A stretch of DNA of 64,000 bases from Lyngbya sp. PCC 8106 (GTDB taxonomy: Bacteria > Cyanobacteriota > Cyanobacteriia > Cyanobacteriales > Microcoleaceae). The stretch spans positions 1-64,000 of the forward strand of contig NZ_AAVU01000020.1 of NCBI RefSeq assembly GCF_000169095.1, in the 5' to 3' direction. The notes under the pieces are model-generated. The model saw only the letters and a list, made by a program, of their open reading frames with translations. It searched no databases and was not told the DNA's origin. Positions 32,833 to 43,111 of this stretch are shown piece after piece (positions within the stretch are counted from its first letter, which is position 1; each line of letters opens with the position of its first letter). The position numbers and the translations under genes are program-made.

Positions 32833-35800
32833 TCAAGAAACCACCGGGTCAATCAATAACCGCTCATCCAAGTCCAGCCGAAAAGTTCCATAGGGATTGA
32901 TATGACTCCAGGTTAATGGAGTTAGCCCTCGCCAGTCTTCCTTTTGCATCAATTTCAACCAATCTTTCTCTGACAAAATTTGTTGCATCATCAACGTATT
33001 GATATACACCAAACAAATCTGTAACAAATGCAATGACAACACCGCTATCTCTTGGTCTTCCAACCGATTCGTAGCGATTTCACTATTTTTACCATAAAAA
33101 ATAAAACTATTTGCACTATTCCATTGCTCCACCACATTCAGCCCTTCATGAATTTCTTGACGCAACTCCTCCCGGCTAAGATATTCACACAGAAAAATCG
33201 TCTTCATCGCCTTTCCCAACTCAGCCAAAGCTTGATAAGTCGGATGAATAATATTAGAACGACTAAATCGTTTTAAAATCACCTCAGTTTCCGCTGTTCC
33301 CAATCTTAAAGCCGTCGCATATTTAATCATCTGGTCATATTGATTGCGAATCAATTCCCAATTAATCGGTCTGGTCAGCACCGGCTGTAAATTCGGATAA
33401 GCATTACCAAGACCTGCCACCGGACGATACAATTTCTGTTTGTGAATTCTCTTCAAACGGGGTAACAACTGAAAACCTAACAGATGACAAAAAGCAAAAG
33501 CTACCTCACTCTGACCATCAGGTTCACTGGATTTGAAATCCAGTGCTTGCCTGATGGCGCCTTCCGCGCCATGAGTATCAACATAATTCTTTTCCACCTT
33601 CATATCCGTACAATGGCGTAACAAACCCTCAATCATCGCCGCCACCTCAGAAGAAGAACAAGTTTTCAACTGAGAATAAATACAAACAGATTTCCGCTCA
33701 ACGTGCCAGTAAATCATTACCCCTCGCCCACCATAGCGGATATGCCATTCCGTCATCAAATTCTGATCCCAAGACCCAAACTTTTTCGAGTCACTTGCAC
33801 AAGCGGTTGTACCTTCACCCCAAATTGTCGGCATTCTCACTTGAAAAATAGCATTAACTACCTGTGCGATGGCATTTCGCAAATTTTCTTTATGAATATA
33901 ACGCCGTTTGACATAGAGCAAATCGGGATAGTTTTCTCCAGTTCCTCCACAACTAATCCGCTTCAGCCCGGTATTAGTTCCTAATCCAAACAAACAAAGT
34001 AATAGCCGTCTTTGTAGAATTTTCCTGTCCAAACTCTCGCATCGGAGCTACACTGTGAAACTGTTCCGTAAACCCCATTCGCAAATCCGTTTCTTTCAGA
34101 ACATCTAACAAACTGGTCATCGGCCAGCGGGAAATTAATTCTCCCTTGAGCCGTTGTAAATTTAACGGTTCTGCTTGAGGTTCAACCGGAGAAACCGAAA
34201 TCCAACCCTTCTCTCTAGTCAAAATCTTTACCCTTTGATTTTGGGGGATTTTAGCATCCAATTGCTCTAAAGCCCGAGTCATTTTCTGCTGTAAGTTACT
34301 AATAAAAGCTTCAGCATCAGTGGGCTGCCCCAAAGCTTGATAATAAACCTGCCGTTGCACCTCAAAATCTTTGGGTAAGTCGGATTCGGGATTGCCATAA
34401 CGTTTGGCGCCAACCACCCAAATTTCTTTGGAACGCAGTTGCTCTCTTAATGCTTGAAGCGCGCTAATTTCATAATTGACCCGGTTAATTTTTTCAACTC
34501 CAGATGAGTCTACTTCCACCACAATTTCCCGCCAACTATTTTTAAGCACTCCATCAACAAAAACTTCATCCTCTGATGAGTAATAGTGTTGAGAACTATC
34601 CGTATACTTTTTAATGAGTTCTAGCGCTTTGATAACAGGTTGGTAAAGTTCGTTATTCGAGCGAAATTCCAAAGCTTCAAGGATTTGTGGCACCATGCGG
34701 CGATAATGGTGCAAATAAGAAGCTCGCATCACCGTATAAACTCGCTCTCGGTAAGTAGGGCCGCTCGACTTAAACTCTTTGACCAAATTCTTTAAAGTAG
34801 ATGGACTAACTACCGGATAGATGACATCTTGTACTGATTTTTCTGGATGTTCTAGAGAAGCAGTTGCCATCCGAAATAAAATATTGTTTTTTCCACTGAC
34901 TCGCTTGAAGTCGGCAATTAGTTCTTTATCTACCTTTCGTTCAGCACGGATACCAATGCGATGTACGATTTGAATCAGCAATTCAACTAAACTGTCTGTA
35001 ATTTCTTGGCTTCTCTGCCAACAAAATGCTGCAACTAACGTATAGCGAATTGGGTCAGGATGGCGGCGCAACTCTCTCGGAGGTTCGGCTGAAGCGCGTT
35101 GTCGGTAGTGATGTATAATTTTGGGAGAAATCTCAGTAAATAGATTTTCTGGTAATTCTAATTGCCGAATAGTTTCTAACTTATCAATCTCTTTAAGCAA
35201 ACTCTCAAGCCCCACACGACCCGGGTCGGCTTTCAGATGATTGAAATCAAAGGTCTGAGATGGGGTAGCTTGTTCTTCTAAGGCTTTATCTGTATTTAAA
35301 ATCCCATCAATTTTCGCTCTCGTTTCTGACGAAATTTGAGCAGAAGTCGTGGCACAAAAGTTTTGTTCGCAACTGTGCAGTGCGGAGCGAATTAACCTCT
35401 CAATTCGCTCGCTAGTGGGCGGTTCAATTTTTAACTCTCTTAGCCGTTGATATACGATTTCGGTTAAATGCTGTTCGTTGCGGTCAAAAGTAAGCACGTT
35501 TTCGCTCAACCATTCGCTCAGAGAGTTAAAATCAGCAACGGTGGCTTCCCTAAACCCAAAAAAGCTACGAATCTGCGCTCGATGATATTCAATGGTGCGT
35601 CCGCTCCACTTATACTCGCGCCATTGGGAGGCTGATACCTCTACTTGAAGAGCGATGTAGGATATGACGGATTTAGGAATTTCTTGCTTTTTAACAGGAA
35701 ACCGAGCATCTTTACAAAAGCATTTGAGTAAAACGGCGAAACCAAGCCGCGTGGCTCCAGTTTTATTGGCTAGCAGTGTCCTTTCTCCCTCAAGTAGGGT

Positions 35801-35843
35801 GAAATGTTCGATTAATTCTTCTGACTCCCAAGCAGCGTTTCAT
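32833..35843 (-). pseudogene. tnpA: Tn3-family transposase TnpA with two frameshifts and an in-frame 54-bp insertion
   Basis: About 1,000 codons of a Tn3 DDE transposase. The N terminus (ATG at 35843) reads MKRC and then must shift frame near 35828-35835 to continue WESEELIEHFTLLEGERTLL. A second shift near 34030-34035, probably a two-base loss in a T run, joins HSVAPMREF to DRKILQRRLLLCLFGLGTN. The catalytic motifs TTACASDSKKFG (Asp), NYVDTHG (Asp) and NVVEQWNSAN (Glu) are intact, and the C terminus HINPYGTFRLDLDERL is complete. An 18-residue insertion (GAEGAIRQALDFKSSEPD) sits directly after the second Asp motif. Confidence 0.9.
33515..33572. mobile_element. 50-bp double-hairpin element, copy A, with 4-bp target duplication
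   Basis: Target tetramer CCAT at 33515-33518 and again at 33569-33572. The element (33519-33568) begins CAGGTT, then arm CACTGGATTT, one G, arm AAATCCAGTG, CTTG and CCTG. Next comes ATGG, the reverse complement of the target tetramer, then CGC, five bases (CTTCC) and GCG. Removing element plus one tetramer restores the conserved transposase sequence DTHGQSEVAF. Total insertion is 54 bp, so the frame is kept. Confidence 0.88.
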
Positions 35844-35901
35844 GTAAACCGCTCCCCAATTTAACAGAATTTTAGTTTGATAACAAAACAGACCCCGGTA
35901 T

Positions 35902-36384
35902 TCATTTGAATTTTTTAAGAGGGGACTTGTTCGACTCAGCGTAAGGAGTACCGCAGTGGGGACAAAATTTATGTTTGAACGATGCGATAGGCTCCTGGCA
36001 GCTAACACAGCCAGAACGTAGTTGAGTGCCGCAAAGCAAACAATACTTGGCTTTTGGCATTGTCCATGTCGGGTCTGGGTTAGTACCTCCCTTCCAGCAC
36101 TTGGGACAGTATTGTTTCTTCTGTACGCCTTCTACAGGTACTCCAGAAACAACGGCATCTAGGTATTCTTCTGGAATGTTTAAGGCGATAGCCAGCCCCT
36201 TTTTGGTTTTCTGGTTGAGACGAAGTGTTTTCCCTCTTTCCAGCTTGCCCAGGCTCTGTCCATGAATTCCGGCGGCGGCGGCTAGTTGCTGTTGGGTCAT
36301 CGAAAGACGGGTTCGCAGCCTTTTGATGTAGTTTTCTAGAGATTCTTGGGGCTGTGGAGCGATTGAGCCGTCAAAAGTATACAT
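35902..36384 (-). CDS. XRE-family repressor with C-terminal double zinc ribbon
   Basis: 160 residues. The helix-turn-helix (about 18-72) reads LSMTQQQLAAAAGIHGQSLG. The C-terminal part has four CxxC pairs (YCPKCW, YCLLCG, CVSCQ and FCPHCG) that form two zinc ribbons. It is divergent from the tyrosine recombinase at 36471, and the 86-bp gap holds two copies of the palindrome TTTCCGGAAA, the probable operators. Likely controls transposon genes. Position inside the element suggests it is transposon cargo or core. Confidence 0.85.
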   Translation of the reverse strand: MYTFDGSIAPQPQESLENYIKRLRTRLSMTQQQLAAAAGIHGQSLGKLERGKTLRLNQKTKKGLAIALNIPEEYLDAVVSGVPVEGVQKKQYCPKCWKGGTNPDPTWTMPKAKYCLLCGTQLRSGCVSCQEPIASFKHKFCPHCGTPYAESNKSPLKKFK

Positions 36385-36394
36385 GATAGTATCT

Positions 36395-36460
36395 AAGTTT
36401 TTCCGGAAATTAAGTGTTTAGAGCAGAAAAACACTAGCCGAACTGTGATTTCCGGAAAGT
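36395..36460. promoter_or_regulatory. Divergent control and possible resolution site of Tn3 element 1
   Basis: Two copies of TTTCCGGAAA lie at about 36400-36409 and 36449-36458, 49 bp apart. Between them GTGTTT and AAACAC form a further inverted pair around AGAGCAGAA. The layout fits repressor operators for the XRE gene and the recombinase. In Tn3 elements of the TnpI type, the recombination site also lies next to the recombinase start. Confidence 0.7.
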
Positions 36461-36470
36461 TTGGTTTTTA

Positions 36471-37376
36471 ATGGTTACTTTAGCTCAACTAGCGACAGAG
36501 TTTTTAGAGCGTCCCGGTCTGGCTAAAAGTACGCGACGTTCTTATGAGACGGCGTTAATACCACTGCTTACTTTTCATGGGCGAAAGCCTGTAGAAATTA
36601 TTAGCCGTCAGGTCATCTGTGACTATTTGCAAAGCTTGGAACATTTATCAATCAATACTCACCATCGACATCAAGCAATTATTCAATCGCTGTTCAACTA
36701 TGGGGTGGCTTTTGGTTATCTTAAAAGTAATCCGATTGCTGGTTTGGCTCGCCGCAAGCCATTATTGGAGAAAGGAGAGCATGGTACGGATGAAGTCATT
36801 CGTTATTTGAATCATTTGCAGCTTGTAGAGTTGTATAAAGTTGTTTCTCAGGATGTACGTTTGCACGCTATTGTCCGGTTGTTGCATCGCACAGGGGCTA
36901 GAATTGGTGAAGTTTTGGCACTGGATTTAGAACAAGTAGATACTATCGTTCGCAAGTTTCAGGTGGTGGGTAAAGGGAACAAACAACGATGGTGTTTTTA
37001 TAGTGAGGATGCAGCACAAGTTTTAGATAAATACATTAAGTATTATAGGGATACAGGTTCTACTGCGTTATTTACTGCACGAAATCCATTTACTCAAGAA
37101 GTGACGCGCTTGTCTGATCGCCGAGTTGATAGTAATTGGTGTGATTTGACGGCGCAAAGTTTTGTTTTGAAAGGTGCGAGGCTTCACGATTTAAGACACA
37201 CTTTTGCTACAGAAAGAGTGGGATTAATGTCTATTGAAGAGTTACGAGCGTTGATGGGACATGAAAAGATTCAGACTACGTTAAGATATCAAAAAGTCAC
37301 TTCGCTTCGAGCTGAAGTTGTTGCACAAAAGGCTTTAAAGATTTTGACTTCTGCTGAATCAGAGATTTCTTATTAA
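36471..37376 (+). CDS. Tyrosine recombinase (TnpI-like cointegrate resolvase)
   Basis: 301 residues. N-terminal SAM-like DNA-binding domain (about 1-90), then the catalytic domain with Arg in RTGARIGEVL near 143, HDLRHTFAT near 239, GHEKIQTT near 263 and the nucleophile Tyr in LRYQK near 273. Tn4430-like members of the Tn3 family use such enzymes to resolve cointegrates. It begins 11 bp after the second TTTCCGGAAA copy, so the XRE protein probably represses it. The gene looks intact. Confidence 0.85.
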   Translation: MVTLAQLATEFLERPGLAKSTRRSYETALIPLLTFHGRKPVEIISRQVICDYLQSLEHLSINTHHRHQAIIQSLFNYGVAFGYLKSNPIAGLARRKPLLEKGEHGTDEVIRYLNHLQLVELYKVVSQDVRLHAIVRLLHRTGARIGEVLALDLEQVDTIVRKFQVVGKGNKQRWCFYSEDAAQVLDKYIKYYRDTGSTALFTARNPFTQEVTRLSDRRVDSNWCDLTAQSFVLKGARLHDLRHTFATERVGLMSIEELRALMGHEKIQTTLRYQKVTSLRAEVVAQKALKILTSAESEISY

Positions 37377-37529
37377 ATTAAATTAAAGCTACACAAATCA
37401 TATATTTTTGAGCATATAGGCGATGTTTGGGAGAGTAGTGACTATACTCTGCCGTGGTTAACTGAGTGTTGTCCTAGAGTCCGGGCTGGTTTTCAGAAAA
37501 AAAGGGGCTGTAACCATGACCTGGCAATT

Positions 37530-37580
37530 GTTTCACTCGCTACTTTGCGGTTCGTGTCAGCTTCGCTATTTCTACGCCTA
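37530..37580 (-). repeat. Right terminal inverted repeat of Tn3 element 1
   Basis: Begins GTTTCACTCGCTACTTTGCG and ends TTCTACGCCTA, the inverted counterpart of 32741-32791. Confidence 0.88.
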
Positions 37581-38383
37581 AATTTAGTCCCGATTTGATG
37601 AAAAAGTTCCGACACCCGTATTAATCGGTACTGTGTCAACTTCTGTAAAGAAGTGCTTAAAAAGCGAGTACAGCAGTGTTTTAAGTTCGTTGGCACTTCA
37701 TAACAGCTTCTCTAGCATTAGCCCAAGTGGGAAGATGATGATCAAATATCATCTCCGATTGACAGAGGGGGGAGTGAGAAGCCATGATAGAGAAAAGGAT
37801 GCAGTTGGGAAATGCTAACGCGCTCAGGTGTATCAAAAACGAATGGAGTTGCAGATAAAATTTCTAAGTTTTGGCGAAGCATCAAAATAATTTTTATCAA
37901 TAGCGGTTTTCAGATTGGAGTCAAACTATGTCCTGTTCAACTAGGCTGAGTTTGTCTTCTTTTCGGCAAAGTCTGCGGTCAATATAGCAGTACGCGAATC
38001 GTATCTCCGTACACGCCAAACTGTCTATTTAACAACTCCGTAAAAACACGGAGATATAAACTGAGCTAATTCCGTAGTTTCACGGATACACTTTTGAGGA
38101 AAGAAAGTTATATTGATGTGTAGTGAACAAATTGATAGAAAAGCTCATACATTTCTTTGTCAACAAGCAGTTAATCATTGTCCCTCATCGGTTATGGGGT
38201 TTATGTTAACCAGATTGTGTTAAGCGCATCTTCACGGAGAAGTAGTATCAGGTTTTCTCGCTAAGTATTTTAATCAGGATCTACATCAACGTACTAATTT
38301 TTGATTGCCCACGTTCCGGAGGTTCTATCTGGCGCGTTGCAGTCAAACTGTTTCGTGCATTCATTTAGAAAATTAACCCAATT
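37581..38383. other. Intergenic region with iterated CCGT hairpins
   Basis: No convincing gene. CTCCGT paired with ACGGAG at 38036-38053, a related TCCGT/ACGGA pair at about 38070-38088 and a single TCTCCGT near 38005 form a cluster of similar boxes. A 35-codon ORF near 38116-38223 (MCSEQIDRKAHTFL) follows GGAAAG but has no known relatives. The upstream part of the solute-binding gene, including its promoter, must lie at the right end. Confidence 0.45.
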
Positions 38384-40597
38384 ATGACTACTCTCAATTT
38401 CGACGAAAATACCTATCTCCAACAACATTCCGATGTTGCCGAAGCCGTTGCCGAAGGACGCTTAGGAAGCGGCTATGAACACTGGGTAAAGTTTGGTTTC
38501 AACGAAGGTAGAACGCCACAAATTCCCTTTAACGAACAGTTTTATCTCGACTTTAACCCCGATGTAACCGAGGCAGTTACTAACGGTAATTTTGTGACGG
38601 GTTTTGAACATTATGCCTTATTTGGAGCCTCAGAAAATCGGGCATCTGTTGGCAGTGAAACGCGAGAAGGTTCCCAACTTCAATAAATTTTAGACCGGGG
38701 TTTTCTGCGGGTTGCTGTTAACGATGATGCCATTGGCTTTAGCAACCAAGAAGCGGACGGTTCTTTTAGTGGGATGGGAATTGATTATAGTCGCGCATTG
38801 GCTACGGCTTTATTTGATAACCCCAATTCTGTAGAATTTGTGGTGGTTGAAGCGGGGGAAGATTTTAACAGCGTTGCCAGTGGAACCGTCGATATTGCCG
38901 CCACTTTGCCCACCCATTCGGTTCTCCGCGATGCCACTTTAGGAGTAGACTTTTCCCCTACGGTTTTCTTCGACACCCAAGGGGTTTTGGTGCGGGGCGA
39001 TAGCGGAATTAATTCGGTTGAACAGTTGCAAGAAACGACTGTGGGCGTATTAGCAGGAACCCGCTCTCAACAAAATTTAGAAGATGCCGCCCAACGTGCC
39101 GGAATTACCTTAAACATCCAAACATTTCCGTCTCAAGATGACCTGTTTGCCGCCTACGATGCGGGTGAAATCGGTTCAGTTTCCATTAATCGCGGCGTTC
39201 TCAGCAATCGCATTCCCACCTTATCTAATCCGGGAAATCAAGTGATTTTAGAGGAGAATATTGGCAAAGAACCGTTAGCATTTATTGTACCCGAAAATGA
39301 GTCAGAATTTGCCGATGTAGTGCGCTGGGTGGTTAACGCTCCCATTCAAGCGGAATTCTTCGGGATTAATTCTCAGAATGTGAATGAGTTTCTGGATGGG
39401 AATAGCGACATCAAACGCTTTTTGGGCGTGTCAGGGAATTTGGGAGAATCCCTGGGAATTGATAACGATTTTGCGCTGAATATCATTCAACAAGTTGGAA
39501 ACTACGAAGAAATTTATAATCGGAATTTCGATGAAACTGCGCTACCCCGAAATCTCAATGAACTGATGTTTGTCGAACCGGGAGGTCTGGTTTATTATCC
39601 TCCTTTTTCCGGTAGCGATAAAGTAACTGTGCCGTTGGTGGATAACGATAACCGCAACGTTTTACAAGAAGTTTTAGACCGGGGTTTTGTGCGGGTTGGG
39701 GTGAGGAATGATGCCCAAGGACTCGGTTTTGCAGAGGAAAATGGTAATTTAACCGGGTTTGATGTTGATTTGGGTCGGGCGCTGGCTGCTTCTTTATTTG
39801 GCGACCCCAACGCGGTTGAATTTGTGATTCAAACAACAGGTTCTCAGCGCTTTAGTGATGTTGCTAATGGTGTTGTTGATGTTACGAGTCGAAATGCAAC
39901 TCACAATCTTAGACGGGATGCGCTGTTGGGGGTAGATTTTGCGCCGATTAATACTTACGATGCTCAATTTGTAGTCACTCCAACCGCCAGTGGAATTACT
40001 ACTTTGGAACAGCTTGCAGGGGGTCGAATTGGTGTCAGTGCGGGTACAACTTCTGAGACTCGGTTACAAGAAAAGTTGAGCGCGGCAGGCATTAATGCGG
40101 AAGTCGTGGCTTTGGATAATTTTCAGACCATATTTGACAGTTATATCAATGGGGAATTAGATGCGATAACGGGAGATGGGGGTCTGATTATTTCCAGTCT
40201 TCTGACCTTACCCGTAGAGCAACGAAGCCAGCATCAGCCCTTTCCAGAAGTCTTGGGAGAGGAACCTTTAGCAATGGTGGTGGATGAGAATCAATCCCAG
40301 TGGAAAGATGTGGTTTCTGGCGTTACTTATGCGGTTACGGAAGCGTTAGAACTGGGTTTAACTTCGGAAAATGTGACGGCAGAACTTGAGAGTTCAAACC
40401 CGGTTATTCGCCGTTTTTTAGGAGTAGAAGGAAATGTCGGAGAAAGTTTGGGTTTGCCGAATGATTTTGCGTTGAATGCAATTTCAGCAGTGGGGAACTA
40501 CAGGGAGATGACAGAGCGAAACTTCCCGGGTATTGAGCTTGAGGGTATTCTGCCTTATACCGAGGGCGGCACTTTGTTCTCCGTTCCTTTTGCTTAA
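38384..40597 (+). pseudogene. Tandem periplasmic solute-binding (SBP_3-like) protein with in-frame premature stop
   Basis: 737 codons in one frame. Codons 1-90 carry two copies of a repeat with Y-L-x-x-x-x-D-V and EHYALFGASENR, a motif of secreted cyanobacterial proteins. Two tandem amino-acid-type binding domains follow: RGFLRVAVNDDAIGF to about residue 400, and RGFVRVGVRNDAQGLGF onward. Both end FLGVxGNxGESLGxxNDFALN. A TAA at 38684-38686 interrupts SQLQ*ILDRGF; the second domain reads LQEVLDRGF at the same place, so Glu (GAA) or Gln became TAA. No signal peptide is seen. The part after the stop could restart at 38774. Confidence 0.8.
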
Positions 40598-40662
40598 TTT
40601 CCCTGAGTTGGGGTGGTTTATCAATCACCCTTACAAAAATTAACCCTCAAGATTGTCTTTCA

Positions 40663-41868
40663 ATGGAAATTATAGTGATGCAAGCCGCTATTAACTCTCT
40701 GCCAAACCCAACAGAAGAACAGCAACTCTTACAGTGCCTTTCTCGGGGCGAAATTAATGCCTTTTGGCAATTGTTTGAACAGCATCGAGATTACCTGTTT
40801 CGTTGCTGTGTTAAGTGGATGAATGGCAATTCTATCGAAGCTGAAGATGTCCTCAGTCGAGCGATAATAAAAGCGTGGGAAAAAATTAAACAGAATACTG
40901 TTGTTATTGATAACTTTAAAGCCTGGTTGACCAAACTGACCTATAACCTCTGCATCGATATTCATCGACAACATAACAGAAATACAAAAAAAATCGAGTC
41001 TTTAGATACCGTTTGTTCAACACAGCAAGAAGAATGGGTCAGTCAAGAAGAAACTCCTTTTCTCAGTGCTACGCGCCGAGAAACCGCGCAATTTTTACGA
41101 AATGCAATTGAAAATTTACCGCCGAGACTGCGCGAAGTTTTTGTTCTGTTTGCAGACCAAGAACTTTCTTATCAAGAAATTGCCCAACACCTGAATATTT
41201 CTTACGATAATGTCCGCAAACGCATTTCTCAAGCCCGAAAAACTTTAAGAGAACAGTTGCAGGAGTATGAGGGAGGAGAACAAAGCGTTCCATCTCTAAA
41301 AATCAAAAAATCTCAGAAAGAAAAGTTAGAAAAGCCTGTTAAAACTGAAAATATTGTCTCATCTGGCGAGTTAGAAAAAGAACTGATTATTGCGGATGAC
41401 AATTCCTCAGATACAGCATCTTCTATTGAACACAATCAACCTATTTTTATTGAAAAGCCTGTAGATGAAGTAGAGAAAAAACCTATTTCTCATTCGTCTC
41501 CAATTCAAAACATGAGCGTAGCCCACGCTTTGCGAACAGTAGAAATCCAACGAAAATTTACTCGGGAATTGAGTTGCACGAGCGCACCGGATTTTAAATA
41601 CCGTGAAAGAGCGACTTTTTCAATTGTAAAATTTGAATGGACAAAATCTCTAAATTATAGGCGTAAGCAATCTTTGAAGTTAGGGCGTATGTCATACGCT
41701 CCTAAAGAAACCCCCTGGCTAACTTTGAGGAGAAGAATTGAAGTTCAAAATCCCACTAAATTTGGGAACTTCAGGGGCAAACTGTGCTGGCAGATGTGGG
41801 CAGACAGTGGGGGTTTTACAACGTTAAAATCCCGGATTTCTACAAGTATGGGGATAGATTCAAGCTAA
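40663..41868 (+). CDS. ECF-like RNA polymerase sigma factor with eroded C-terminal extension
   Basis: 401 codons. Region 2 (EDVLSRAIIKAWEKI, AWLTKLTYNLCIDIHRQ) and region 4 (LPPRLREVFVLFADQELSYQ, IAQHLNISYDNVRKRISQAR) make a sigma-70 family group IV factor in the first 205 residues. The acidic Ser/Glu-rich extension probably held a membrane or regulatory segment. At 41516 a dispersed repeat is inserted in frame (SVAHALRTV), and the sequence after it is low in protein-like character, so the natural C terminus may be shorter. Translation could also start at 40678. Confidence 0.8.
   Translation: MEIIVMQAAINSLPNPTEEQQLLQCLSRGEINAFWQLFEQHRDYLFRCCVKWMNGNSIEAEDVLSRAIIKAWEKIKQNTVVIDNFKAWLTKLTYNLCIDIHRQHNRNTKKIESLDTVCSTQQEEWVSQEETPFLSATRRETAQFLRNAIENLPPRLREVFVLFADQELSYQEIAQHLNISYDNVRKRISQARKTLREQLQEYEGGEQSVPSLKIKKSQKEKLEKPVKTENIVSSGELEKELIIADDNSSDTASSIEHNQPIFIEKPVDEVEKKPISHSSPIQNMSVAHALRTVEIQRKFTRELSCTSAPDFKYRERATFSIVKFEWTKSLNYRRKQSLKLGRMSYAPKETPWLTLRRRIEVQNPTKFGNFRGKLCWQMWADSGGFTTLKSRISTSMGIDSS
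41516..41539 (+). repeat. Small dispersed repeat inside the sigma-factor gene
   Basis: GCGTAGCCCACGCTTTGCGA followed by ACAG. It matches the copy at 42163-42186 with one substitution. GCGT and ACGC pair around AGCCC. Confidence 0.8.
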
Positions 41869-42442
41869 ATCCTGTTAATAGATTTTCACCGGATAATTCT
41901 GTGGGAAGGTTTCGTACTTCCACGTCTTGTTCTGGGCGATAAATTTCTACTTGTTGCTGTTGGGGGTTAATCAACCATCCCAGTTTTACTCCTGCGTCCA
42001 TATATTCTTGCATTTTCTGGCGTAGGGTTTCCAAATCATCGGTTGCTGACCTTAATTCGATCACAAAATCGGGTGCAATAGGGAAAAATTTTCGCCTTTG
42101 TTCGGCTGTGAGTGCTGAGTAACGTTCCCGTTGAATCCAAGCGGCATCAGGAGAACGAATGGGCGTAGCCCACGCTTCGCGAACAGCGCCATTGGGTAAC
42201 TTAAATACAGTGGAGGAACTGAAGGTATAACCCAGGTTAGTTTGCCGATTCCAGATTCCCAAATCGATAATTAAGTCCGCTTCCCGATTGCTGCTATCGC
42301 CTTCAACGGGTGGCATAATAATTAATTCTCCTCTGGCGGTGCGTTCAAAGTTCAAATCACGGTTATTTTGACATAACTGATAGAACTGTTCGTCTGTGAG
42401 GTGAACGGTATCTAAATTTAATGTCAAAGGACTTGTAACCAT
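41840..42442 (-). CDS. Uma2-family putative endonuclease
   Basis: 200 residues. PD-(D/E)xK-like fold typical of Uma2 proteins, which are expanded in cyanobacteria and of uncertain target. Landmarks are GELIIMPPVEGDSSNREADL, FKLPNGA, RSPDAAWI, APDFVIELRSATDDLETLRQ (catalytic Asp/Glu) and MQEYMDAGVKLGWLINP. A nine-residue insertion VREAWATPI between NGA and RSPDAAW comes from the dispersed repeat at 42163 and leaves the frame intact. The stop overlaps the end of the convergent sigma-factor frame. Confidence 0.88.
   Translation of the reverse strand: MVTSPLTLNLDTVHLTDEQFYQLCQNNRDLNFERTARGELIIMPPVEGDSSNREADLIIDLGIWNRQTNLGYTFSSSTVFKLPNGAVREAWATPIRSPDAAWIQRERYSALTAEQRRKFFPIAPDFVIELRSATDDLETLRQKMQEYMDAGVKLGWLINPQQQQVEIYRPEQDVEVRNLPTELSGENLLTGFSLNLSPYL
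42163..42186 (+). repeat. Small dispersed repeat inside the Uma2 gene
   Basis: GCGTAGCCCACGCTTCGCGA followed by ACAG, second copy of the 41516 repeat, here in the opposite orientation relative to the gene it interrupts. CGC and GCG pair around GAACA at its right end. Confidence 0.8.
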
Positions 42443-43111
42443 ACAGTTAGCCTGAATAGTGGTAGTGATTATACCATGCTACTTTTTACTTGCCAATATA
42501 ATCCTAATGTGCTAGTGGATGCCTGGAAATGTCTGACTGCCTCTGCGGGAAAAAGTATCCATCTTGAAAGTGATTTGACGAGGTGCAGGGACTTTCAAAA
42601 ATTTATCCGGTTGAAGAGTTCACAATTTAGCATCGGTAAACGTCTTACTAATGGAACAAGAAAAGTTCCAATCCAGACTGAACATATTTTACGTCACTCG
42701 TGATTGTGTTTCAGTCAAAAAAAGCTCAAATTGTAAGTAAAAAAGGAAAAAAATATGCGGTATATCCTACGATTTTAGTAGTAATCTTTGACAAGATACC
42801 TCTAAAAATTCAAGCCAAATCAAATTGATATTTGGCTTAGAAAACAACCCGAAAGTGCGGATAATTCAGTTAGATATTGCCAGTTAAAAATCCGCCTAAA
42901 CGTTGCTCTCTCCTATCCCCACCCGGTGGAAAATCAATAAAAGTCCCCCCTTTTTTCTGGGGGACTTTGAGGGAGCAAACAAACTTAGGATACTAACAAG
43001 CAACTTGGGTGATTAGCTCAATTTGTGGCTTCGTCTAAAAACTGGCATCTATCCGCACTTTTCACCCCAACTTTTTATCAAGAATCAGCAACAAACTCAT
43101 CAAGGATAATC
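42443..43111. other. Intergenic region with a strong stem-loop
   Basis: No supported gene; a 75-codon ORF at 42476 lacks a ribosome-binding site. A 10-bp stem (AAAGTCCCCC with GGGGGACTTT) lies at 42940-42968. A promoter for the gene at 43112 should lie between 42970 and 43100. Confidence 0.45.
42940..42968. repeat. Perfect 10-bp stem-loop
   Basis: AAAGTCCCCC and GGGGGACTTT around a nine-base T-rich loop. On the minus strand it is followed by TTTTATTG, as in a terminator, but no minus-strand gene precedes it. Role unknown. Confidence 0.6.

Larger units (their letters stand above)
32741..37580. mobile_element. Tn3-family transposon 1 (tnpA, XRE regulator, tyrosine recombinase)
   Basis: Bounded by 51-bp inverted repeats: the left end at 32741 starts TAGGCGTAGAAATAGCGAAG, and the right end at 37580 is its reverse complement with two mismatches in 51. 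Inside are a frameshifted tnpA, an XRE/zinc-ribbon regulator and a tyrosine recombinase that likely resolves cointegrates. I see no 5-bp target duplication (TTGAT on the left, AATTT on the right), so one flank may have recombined. It is about 4.84 kb long. Confidence 0.88.

Noticed and set aside
32738..37585. Target-site duplication for Tn3 element 1
   Set aside because: The five bases on the left and right (TTGAT and AATTT) do not match, in any of the plausible end registers.
42940..42968. Stem-loop as a terminator
   Set aside because: The T run lies on the minus side but no minus-strand gene ends there; kept as a stem-loop of unknown role.
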